DNA of 64,000 nucleotides from Paludibacteraceae bacterium. Lineage in GTDB: Bacteria; Bacteroidota; Bacteroidia; Bacteroidales; Paludibacteraceae. The notes below the pieces were generated by a model. That model saw nothing but the letters and a program-made list of their open reading frames with translations, did not search any database and was not told where the DNA came from. Made by a program: the position numbers and the translations under genes. How positions within the stretch are numbered: the stretch's first letter is position 1; each line of letters opens with the position of its first letter. Below are positions 35,312-42,639 of the stretch, one piece after another. The DNA lies in assembly GCA_017450435.1 (NCBI GenBank), contig JAFSTO010000075.1, positions 1 to 64,000 of the forward strand, read 5' to 3'.

Positions 35312-37216
35312 ATGAGAAGTAAGTTGTATATATCTATTCTGCTTGCTGCACTAATGGCAGTGCCGGCAGTTGCAGCACCGGCAAAAAAGAAAAAGAAGGT
35401 AAGTAACACCGACCTCCACTATATAGCAATGTGGGGTGGCGGCGGATATTCAGGATTAGTGAACAGTTTTTCCACCGCACAGTTCAATTCGAACATCAGT
35501 GCCGGCACAGGAACTCTCAACACTTTCGACCCTCAGTTTGTGGGTGGCGGCGGCGGATTGGTCGGATTCGGCTATGAGATGCATCACAGGCGTTTCATGT
35601 TCCATATAGGACCGGAGTTCCGCATATTCTCTTCGATGGACAAACTTAACCATTACAGCCTTGATGCGGATGGTGTAAAACAGCCTGCATCGTATGACGC
35701 TGCGCAGGTGGACTATACCACTATGATTAAGCATTACACTTTCTCCAATTTCCGTGAGAATCAAGCTGTGGGGCAGGTGATGCTGCCGATAATGTTTGGT
35801 GGTAATTTTGACCGCTATTATTTCCTTGCCGGTGCAAAGATTGGCTATACTGTATTCGACTTTTGGCATCAGCGCGGTAAGCTCACCACCTCTGTGACCG
35901 AGCAGATGGGTATAGAGGACTGGACTGACGTGCCGAGCCATAACCTCGTTACTGTCGGTAATCTTGTTGATCACCCTGAGTACTCGGGTACGGCTAAGGG
36001 TCGCAATAAGATAGGTTTGAGCGGAGGTTTAGATGCTACTATCTCTGCTGAGTTCGGTATCAACCTGAATGAGTTCTTCCCGGCTGCATGGAACGAGCAG
36101 AACGAAGAGAAACGTCACCCGTGGTATATGCGTGTGGGTGCGTTCATCGACTATGGTCTGCCTCTTCTCAATCCGGGTAGCACGGGAGTGGCTTTGGTGG
36201 ATGCGCAGCCTACCTCTGTCACTACGAACTCGCTCTTCCAATCAGCGTGGGCTGACAAGAAGTTGAACTCGCTGCTTGTCGGCGTTAAGTTCACTGCTCT
36301 TCTTCAGCTGAACAAGCCTAAAGTGCCTAATCCGCGCTTCACCGTGGCTGTTACCGACGCATTCACCACCAAGCCGCTTACTACGGCTAAAGTGTCGGTG
36401 GCACGTCCTGACACACCTAAGCGCAGACCGCAGCAGAAGGCTGTTAAGAAGGACGGTATGTTCCAAGGACGTTTTGCTAAAGCCACGTATGCTCTCAGTT
36501 CCACCGCACCGGGCTATATCAACAGCGATACGGCGTTGTTGCAACATGAGGTGGATTTGCGTGATACGGTACGTTTTGCAATGATTCCTAACCCGAGACT
36601 GACAGCCCTTGTGCATGACCTCAATACCGAGCAGCTCATCTCTGCTACTATAACCTTCACTAATGACAGGGACGGCAAGGAGACGAAGGTGACGGCTAAG
36701 GCTGACACGAAAGAGGTAATTGCAATGTTGCATTATGGCGATACGTATAAGTTGAAGATATCCTCTCCTAACTACCACGACACAGTGGCAAGTGTGAGTG
36801 ACCTATACGCTACGGAGCACTATTATCTGCGTCCGATTAAGCGTGTTCGCCGTACGCTCATCCTCAAGCACATGTATTTCCCAACGGATAAGACCGATAT
36901 TTTACCGGCATCGGAGGGTGACCTGCAGACATTGTATAACTTCCTCAACGACAATCCGAAGATACGTGTTCTCATCACCGGTCACACCGACTCGCAAGGT
37001 TCGGATACATACAACCAACGTTTGTCTGAAGGTCGTTCGGCTGCTGTCAAAGCAGAGATGGTGCGCCGAGGCATAGCTGAAGACCGTATAGAGACCGATG
37101 GTAAGGGTGAGAGTGAGCCTATTGATACTAACGACACCGAAGAAGGACGTCAGAACAACCGCCGTGTACAGGTGACGGTACTTAATGCTGACGAGGCAGA
37201 GGTGGACGTTTATTAA
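35312..37216 (+). CDS. outer membrane beta-barrel protein with C-terminal OmpA domain
   Basis: 634 residues from the ATG at 35312; the frame is open to a TTG at 35288, but the ATG gives a proper signal peptide (MRSKLYISILLAALMAVPAVAA). A barrel domain follows (about 30-330), alternating aromatic and Gly-rich strands and ending VGVKFTALLQL. Two small carboxypeptidase-regulatory-like beta domains come next (about 340-500). The OmpA/MotB domain is at about 515-625: ILKHMYFPTDKTDI, then TGHTDSQGSDTYNQRLSEGR with Asp560 and Arg575 expected to hold diaminopimelate of peptidoglycan. It should tie the outer membrane to the cell wall. The barrel resembles the stand-alone barrels at 40428 and 41467. 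It lies between the two paralogous secreted proteins, suggesting a shared surface complex. Confidence 0.9.
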   Translation: MRSKLYISILLAALMAVPAVAAPAKKKKKVSNTDLHYIAMWGGGGYSGLVNSFSTAQFNSNISAGTGTLNTFDPQFVGGGGGLVGFGYEMHHRRFMFHIGPEFRIFSSMDKLNHYSLDADGVKQPASYDAAQVDYTTMIKHYTFSNFRENQAVGQVMLPIMFGGNFDRYYFLAGAKIGYTVFDFWHQRGKLTTSVTEQMGIEDWTDVPSHNLVTVGNLVDHPEYSGTAKGRNKIGLSGGLDATISAEFGINLNEFFPAAWNEQNEEKRHPWYMRVGAFIDYGLPLLNPGSTGVALVDAQPTSVTTNSLFQSAWADKKLNSLLVGVKFTALLQLNKPKVPNPRFTVAVTDAFTTKPLTTAKVSVARPDTPKRRPQQKAVKKDGMFQGRFAKATYALSSTAPGYINSDTALLQHEVDLRDTVRFAMIPNPRLTALVHDLNTEQLISATITFTNDRDGKETKVTAKADTKEVIAMLHYGDTYKLKISSPNYHDTVASVSDLYATEHYYLRPIKRVRRTLILKHMYFPTDKTDILPASEGDLQTLYNFLNDNPKIRVLITGHTDSQGSDTYNQRLSEGRSAAVKAEMVRRGIAEDRIETDGKGESEPIDTNDTEEGRQNNRRVQVTVLNADEAEVDVY

Positions 37217-37250
37217 AAACGGAAGCGGCGATAAGTGCACCGTGAAAAAG

Positions 37251-40200
37251 ATGAAACAATCTGTGAAAATACTGCTTAGCATGGCAGTGCTGCTGATAGC
37301 GGCACTGCCTGTGACATTGTATTCGCAGATATACTATAGTTGCGATTTCGAAGATGTGACGGAGAACTCACAGTGGGTGCTTAATACCGGAGCACGAGGA
37401 CCGCTTTGTGAAAGCAAGTGGTTCATAGGTGAAGCCGGTAACTACACTCTTGGCGGTGAGAACGGACTGTTCGTGTCGTCAGACTCGGTGAACGCTGTGT
37501 ACAAATCCACACAGGCGATGTACGTGGTGGCATATCGTGAACTGACGTTGCCGGTGGGCACTTACAACCTTGACTTCGATTGGCGTGGCATGGGTAACGG
37601 CAGTAGTGCACAGATTGTGGTGGCATGGGTGCCGGCAACGCAGGCTACTAATAGTAATAACGCCGGTTCGTTGGCAGCATGGGCGAACAACTACAAGGTA
37701 GGTAACTCGCTCTATGCCTCGAAGATATGGCAGCCCGGCAGGGCTACTATTAACGTGACGGCAGCCACGCAGCAGGGCAAGTTGGTTTTCGTATGGTCGT
37801 CAGCGCGTGACGTGGCTAAGCCGCCGTCAGGTTGTGTTGACAATATCACTATTACTGCCTCGATGAATTGTGGAGCGGTGGCTAATCTAACATACAACAC
37901 GGCAAGTGCTATGCTCTCATGGAGCGGCAGTGCTGACTACTATCAGGTGCGCGACTATACGCCTTACGACAGCTCGCTTGTCGTGTATGACTCCGTTGCA
38001 ACAACATCGCATAGGGTGCAACTCAATTCCGAAGGCACGCATTATTTCTATGTCCGTGGTGTTTGTAACAACGGTACTTCGTTCACGCCATGGGTGAGTA
38101 CTACTACTTTCGTATGGATACCCGGCAGGCGCTGTATTGAGTATATGGACCTGGGTATCAGTACCAGTAACGCCGGCAGGTGTTATACCGGCGATTTTGA
38201 TACATTTATCAAGCAGGAATTTTTTGGTCACCCGCAACAGGGCACGTTGGAGAAGGTGGATTTAGGTCCGTCATCAGCTGAGAGTATGCACACACTGCAT
38301 ACTGACCTTAACGAGATTGACCCCACCACCACTATCGATGGCGGACTGAGTACTGTGCCTGATGGAGAGATTGCCTCTGTCAGATTGGGCGCATATACCG
38401 GCAGCGGCAAATCGGCTCGTGTTGAGTATAAATACACTGTGCAAGCCGGCATGTCTGACCTGCTTGACCTTAAGTATGCCGTTGTGATGCAGTCCGGCGG
38501 TCATAGTGCCGAGCTTGACCCGAACGGGGAGGGAGATATGAACCCGACATTTACGCTGAATATATTAGACGGGAGCGGGAAAAAAATCGACGGTTGTACA
38601 CAAAAGTATTTCGTGGCGGGTTTTGGTGACCACAATGCTTGGCATCAGGAGGGTGATTGGTTCTGGTGTAACTGGTCCACGGTGACTGTTTCTCTTAGGA
38701 AATATGTCGGACAGACTATCACTATCCGTCTGACTTCGGCTCGTTGCTCTTATGACACTCACCCGGCATATGCTTATTTCACTATGGGGTGCCGAGGCGG
38801 TAGTCTTGAAGGGTTGGCGTGCGGCGACTTCGCCACTGACCACTTCACTGCTCCGGAAGGCTTTACCTACCGTTGGTATAAGGAGGATAACCCGAGTGTG
38901 ACACTTGATACGGCACGCACTTTCCATATTGACCCGTTGGACGCTGATATTTATATGGTTGAGTGTCATGACCTTACCGACCCGACATGTTACTACACTC
39001 TTACTGCCAATCCTAACCCGCGTTTCCCGTTGGCACAGGTAACATATAACGTTACTTCAGCCGATTGTCAAAACATCGTTGACTTCAGCAACTCGTCATA
39101 CGTTCGCGTTGTTAACCGTTCCAGCGGTGAGACGATGTCGGAGGAAGAACCTATTTACGACATCTTCTATCACTATGGTGACGGCGAGGAAGAGTGGGTG
39201 TCAGGCTCAAGCAACAGACACGTCTATCCCGTAGAGGGCGGCACCTTTGAGTGCTATGCCGTGGCTTCAATGAACGATGGTGTTTGTCAGGATACTATCC
39301 GCTATACTATTACGCTGCCGGACCTTCTGCATACAGGCTCGCAGGATACAGTGCATATTTGCGAGGGTGACTCTGTGCAGATTCTTTCCGGCGAGTGGGT
39401 TAAGCGCGACACTGTTTATACCACGTACGCTGCGAATAAGTACGGTTGTGACGCTCCATACGACCATTATGTGATGGTTCACCCTGTGTCATACGATTCC
39501 ACGGTGGTAGAGATGTGTGAGGGCGGATATGTTGACTTTGAGGGCAAGCGCTATACAGAGACGGGTAATTACACCGTCAATCTGCGCACTATTCATGGTT
39601 GCGATAGTGTGCTGGAGCTGAAGTTGACCGTCATTCCTCGCCTTGAGGTTACGATGGCTGATACTATCGAGGTGTGTGCTGACGATAGTGTTATCCCGGT
39701 GCCTTACACTATTCTGAAGGGACGGGTGAGCGAGGTTCATGTGTTGCCTGACAGCTTAGGATTGGCGCGCGGTTTTCAGCCGGATTATCCGTTTGAGGCA
39801 GAGGACTATATAATGGTGCCCGTTCCGGAACATCTGCACCCGGGCTTCTATCGTATGACAATCACGTTAGGAACGCCGGATTGTCCTTCTGACCCTAAGA
39901 GTATAGTGGTGAAAGTGAAGTATTCCTCTGCTATCATTGCACAGAAGAACGATATTGTTGCCCTCTTGAATGAGAATTACAATGGCGGCTATCTGTTCTA
40001 TGGTTACCAGTGGTTCCGTAACGACCTGCCCATGCCCGGCGATACTACATCATACGTTGTTGTTACAGATGCTGACCAAGGGGCTAAATATTATTGCATG
40101 CTTATCAGCGACGACGGCACAGTGATAGAAACTTGTCCTATATGGTACACTTCGGCACGCACTGACTTGGAAAATGTATCCGTTCTGTCTGTCACCCCGC

Positions 40201-40391
40201 AGGTGGCGCAACCGGGGGAGACGGTGATGCTGAATGCCGGCGGACTGATAAAAGTATATGATTCGCTTGGAAGACAAGTGGCGGAATATAAGAAAACAGC
40301 AGCGGGAAATACGGTTATCAGTGCACCTAATCATGCCGGATTATACCTGATTGTTGCGGGCGACAAAGTGGCGAGGATAATAGTGAGATGA
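37251..40391 (+). CDS. secreted T9SS surface protein B (about 1046 aa), paralogue of 32078-35266
   Basis: The frame is open from 37185 (overlapping the previous gene), but the signal peptide MKQSVKILLSMAVLLIAALP starts at the ATG 37251; a GTG at 37242 is an alternative. Domain order, numbered from 37251: jelly-roll (IYYSCDFEDVTENSQWVLN, about 25-200), fibronectin-like (about 205-285), large Cys-containing beta domain (about 290-545), PKD-like (YHYGDGEEEWVSG, about 640-690), two GCDS-type repeats (about 695-800), Ig-like YQWFRNDLPMPGD (about 915-970), and a T9SS type A tail (IKVYDSLGRQVAEY, HAGLYLIVAGDK). This repeats the plan of protein A, five kb upstream. No catalytic motif was seen; structural or adhesive use is likely. 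The next barrel gene begins 36 bases downstream. Confidence 0.85.
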   Translation: MKQSVKILLSMAVLLIAALPVTLYSQIYYSCDFEDVTENSQWVLNTGARGPLCESKWFIGEAGNYTLGGENGLFVSSDSVNAVYKSTQAMYVVAYRELTLPVGTYNLDFDWRGMGNGSSAQIVVAWVPATQATNSNNAGSLAAWANNYKVGNSLYASKIWQPGRATINVTAATQQGKLVFVWSSARDVAKPPSGCVDNITITASMNCGAVANLTYNTASAMLSWSGSADYYQVRDYTPYDSSLVVYDSVATTSHRVQLNSEGTHYFYVRGVCNNGTSFTPWVSTTTFVWIPGRRCIEYMDLGISTSNAGRCYTGDFDTFIKQEFFGHPQQGTLEKVDLGPSSAESMHTLHTDLNEIDPTTTIDGGLSTVPDGEIASVRLGAYTGSGKSARVEYKYTVQAGMSDLLDLKYAVVMQSGGHSAELDPNGEGDMNPTFTLNILDGSGKKIDGCTQKYFVAGFGDHNAWHQEGDWFWCNWSTVTVSLRKYVGQTITIRLTSARCSYDTHPAYAYFTMGCRGGSLEGLACGDFATDHFTAPEGFTYRWYKEDNPSVTLDTARTFHIDPLDADIYMVECHDLTDPTCYYTLTANPNPRFPLAQVTYNVTSADCQNIVDFSNSSYVRVVNRSSGETMSEEEPIYDIFYHYGDGEEEWVSGSSNRHVYPVEGGTFECYAVASMNDGVCQDTIRYTITLPDLLHTGSQDTVHICEGDSVQILSGEWVKRDTVYTTYAANKYGCDAPYDHYVMVHPVSYDSTVVEMCEGGYVDFEGKRYTETGNYTVNLRTIHGCDSVLELKLTVIPRLEVTMADTIEVCADDSVIPVPYTILKGRVSEVHVLPDSLGLARGFQPDYPFEAEDYIMVPVPEHLHPGFYRMTITLGTPDCPSDPKSIVVKVKYSSAIIAQKNDIVALLNENYNGGYLFYGYQWFRNDLPMPGDTTSYVVVTDADQGAKYYCMLISDDGTVIETCPIWYTSARTDLENVSVLSVTPQVAQPGETVMLNAGGLIKVYDSLGRQVAEYKKTAAGNTVISAPNHAGLYLIVAGDKVARIIVR

Positions 40392-40427
40392 TGAAAAGCA
40401 GTCGGAGGAATATCCATCATTTAGAAT

Positions 40428-41369
40428 TTGCGCAGAGCACTATACATATTACTACTTACAACATGCACGGTGGCAACAGCTACCGCGCAGTTTCATAAGA
40501 CTACCGACGGGCGGGTTAATCACTTTGTGACGTTCTCGTTAGCCGGCGGCGAGGCAAATTATTTTACATCCTCTCGGGCATCTGACTATGCTCCGTCGCT
40601 CAAAGACAAGCTTGGTGCAGACGGAATTTTTATGCTGTCTTACGAGATGCGCAAGAACTGGTTTATCTTCGGTTTTGGTGCTCAGGCAGACTACAACTAT
40701 ACCCGTCAGCAGGTGGGCGACTTTACCGAAATCTTCGACCGTAAAGACCGTGAGGATGAGGAAGTCCATTATGCATATCGCTTTTCCGACTACACTGATG
40801 AACAGCATGTGTTGCACGTGTCCGTGCCGCTCTATGTGGGTGCAAACATAGGATACTTGTTATATGTACTTGCCGGTGCAAAGGTGTCTATTCCGCTTCT
40901 TTCGCTTCATAAGACCACAACAGACCTTTCAACAGATGGTACTTATGTGCGCTTTATCCATACTATAGAAGACGCACCTTCATACGGGTATTATACTGTA
41001 GATGAGTACTCGTACTCGTCATCGTTTGATGCACCTGAGATAAAGATTTCACCTTTTGCCGAGTTCGGATTCCGCATCCCTGTAAGAAGCCGCTCAGGCA
41101 GGGTGGGAATGCGGCTGGGGTTGTATGCCGAGTACGGACTGCCATTGTCAATCAACAATAAACACTTGCTTGTTGACTATTCGTTTGTTGACAAAAACCC
41201 GTTCACGCAGAACAAGGAGCAACTTCGTTCATCTATTGTGTTTAATTCCCCCCTTAACACTGATATTCTTTCAAAGAAACTCTCGCAACTGAGTGTCGGC
41301 CTTAGGTGGACGGTGCTAATCAACGTAACTCCTCCTGAGCATATTTGTATGTGCGATAGAGATTTTTAG
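40428..41369 (+). CDS. outer membrane beta-barrel protein 1, TTG start
   Basis: 313 residues. The start must be the TTG at 40428: an in-frame TAG stands at 40422-40424 and no ATG occurs before the signal peptide (RRALYILLLTTCTVATATAQ). The rest alternates amphipathic strands with aromatic belts (YEMRKNWFIFGFGAQADYNY, FAEFGFRIPV, LGLYAEYGLPL) and ends in a last strand VGLRWTVLINV, as in the OmpA-fused barrel upstream. A short tail HICMCDRDF follows the last strand; the barrel at 41467 has a similar two-Cys tail. It is not PorP/SprF by its N-terminal motif. It is probably cotranscribed with the genes from 32078 and may help anchor or present the secreted partners, which is inference. Confidence 0.82.
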   Translation: MRRALYILLLTTCTVATATAQFHKTTDGRVNHFVTFSLAGGEANYFTSSRASDYAPSLKDKLGADGIFMLSYEMRKNWFIFGFGAQADYNYTRQQVGDFTEIFDRKDREDEEVHYAYRFSDYTDEQHVLHVSVPLYVGANIGYLLYVLAGAKVSIPLLSLHKTTTDLSTDGTYVRFIHTIEDAPSYGYYTVDEYSYSSSFDAPEIKISPFAEFGFRIPVRSRSGRVGMRLGLYAEYGLPLSINNKHLLVDYSFVDKNPFTQNKEQLRSSIVFNSPLNTDILSKKLSQLSVGLRWTVLINVTPPEHICMCDRDF

Positions 41370-41418
41370 TGGAAAAATTGGCGGAAGATGTGTAATTTTT
41401 TGTGAAATTGCATAATTA

Positions 41419-41450
41419 TTTGCATGTAATAAAAAAAAATACTATCTTTG
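41419..41450 (+). promoter_or_regulatory. Bacteroidetes-type promoter of barrel gene 2
   Basis: TTTG (41419-41422), exactly 20 bases, TATCTTTG (41443-41450). An A9 run (41431-41439) fills part of the spacer. The expected start near 41457 leaves only about 10 bases before the ATG at 41467. Confidence 0.75.
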
Positions 41451-41466
41451 CATGTTATTTCACTAA

Positions 41467-42447
41467 ATGAAAACCGTGAGAAGCATATTTCGCCAAGTCT
41501 CGTTAGCCTCACGTTTATGTGCGGTATTGTTTTTGTCCGCGTGTTGTATGTTATGCAATGCGCAGACCAAGCGTCAGATAAGAGACTCAAAGAAGAACTT
41601 TATCAGTTTGAATGTGTCCGGCGGATATGCATCGCTACTCAATGATGAGCCGGTTCTGAAGAATAATGGTATGGCCGGTGCTGCATTGGGAGTGGGGTAT
41701 CGTTTTTATTACAATCATTTTATTTTCGGTGCGGGGTTAGAAGGGCGCTATAGTTTGTATGGTGTTGCGCCGGTTGATGATCGTATGACCTTCTCAATGA
41801 TAGACTCGGAGGGCGATCCGTTCACGATGAACGCCGTTATCAGCGACAGGCGTGACGTGATGCATGCCGTTGATTTGCAGATTCCTTTGCAGATTGGCGG
41901 AGAGTGGGGACACTGGTATGCAATGGTAGGTGCAAAGTTGGCGTTTAATCTATACGGTACTGCTCGAACCACGGCAAACGTCACTACTACTGCTACTTAT
42001 GACCGGTTTGCCGATGACTTTCAGGACATGCCTAACCACTACCTCTATAACGGACAAGATATTTTGTCCGACAGACAGGGCGTGTCGTTCAACCCGCAGG
42101 TGTACGGGACAGTGGAGTTTGGCTATCGTTTAGGCAAGCTTTATACCGGGACCGGTGCGGATATTCCTAAGTCGAAAACAAGATACTATATCGGTGTGTT
42201 TGCCGAGTTGGGTTTTTTAAACCTGCATAAGGAGAACGCACAAGGTGCTCCGGTTGTCTCTTCTATTAATCCGGAAGGTGGAATGACTTTCTCTATCAAC
42301 CCCGTGTATAACACTACCACCTACAAGGATGCTGTGGTGCGTAACTATATGGCGGGTGTGAAATTCACCGTGCTCTTTGAGCTGCCTAAGCAGCTGAAGT
42401 GTGTTATTTGTGATGAGAGAGACCGACGCAATAGAAGAGGATTTTAA
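41467..42447 (+). CDS. outer membrane beta-barrel protein 2
   Basis: 326 residues with a signal peptide ending near LCNAQ (about residue 33). It is related to the barrels at 35312 and 40428: early strand FISLNVSGGYASLL, then GVGYRFYYNHFIFGAGLEGRY, MVGAKLAFNLYG, and a last strand MAGVKFTVLFELP. The tail KCVICDERDRRNRRGF after the last strand holds two Cys and many charges, echoing the CMCDRDF tail of barrel 1. It has its own consensus promoter, separate from the upstream unit, and lies 192 bases before the 3737-residue gene, which also has its own promoter. A role in the surface assembly of neighbouring T9SS proteins is possible but not shown by sequence. Confidence 0.83.
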   Translation: MKTVRSIFRQVSLASRLCAVLFLSACCMLCNAQTKRQIRDSKKNFISLNVSGGYASLLNDEPVLKNNGMAGAALGVGYRFYYNHFIFGAGLEGRYSLYGVAPVDDRMTFSMIDSEGDPFTMNAVISDRRDVMHAVDLQIPLQIGGEWGHWYAMVGAKLAFNLYGTARTTANVTTTATYDRFADDFQDMPNHYLYNGQDILSDRQGVSFNPQVYGTVEFGYRLGKLYTGTGADIPKSKTRYYIGVFAELGFLNLHKENAQGAPVVSSINPEGGMTFSINPVYNTTTYKDAVVRNYMAGVKFTVLFELPKQLKCVICDERDRRNRRGF

Positions 42448-42509
42448 CGTGTACTATTCATGGTGTGGTATATTCTGTGAATAATTCCTTTCATTTTTAT
42501 TCATTTTTC

Positions 42510-42540
42510 TTATAAAAACGCTGTTTGAGTTATCAAAATG
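42510..42540 (+). promoter_or_regulatory. conserved upstream element, copy B
   Basis: TTATAAAAACG, ten bases, then TATCAAAATG, matching the element at 23300-23330 with one change in the first half and none in the second. It ends 64 bases before the -7 box of the 3737-residue gene. Confidence 0.5.
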
Positions 42541-42580
42541 ACATCAAATAGTGTTTTTTGCTATCTTTTTGTTTGTATAA

Positions 42581-42612
42581 TTTGGTAATGAGCATTTTTT
42601 TTGTTAATTTTG
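42581..42612 (+). promoter_or_regulatory. Bacteroidetes-type promoter of the 3737-residue gene
   Basis: TTTG (42581-42584), 20 bases, TAATTTTG (42605-42612). A T8 run lies in the spacer (42595-42602). Transcription would begin near 42619, about 20 bases before the ATG at 42640. This also rules out the in-frame TTG at 42601 as the start. Confidence 0.8.
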
Positions 42613-42639
42613 TACCCAAATTGGCTAAAAATTACGCTT

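Noticed and set aside
42601-42639. TTG start for the 3737-residue protein
   Set aside because: It falls inside the promoter's -33/-7 region, and the ATG at 42640 begins a typical signal peptide.
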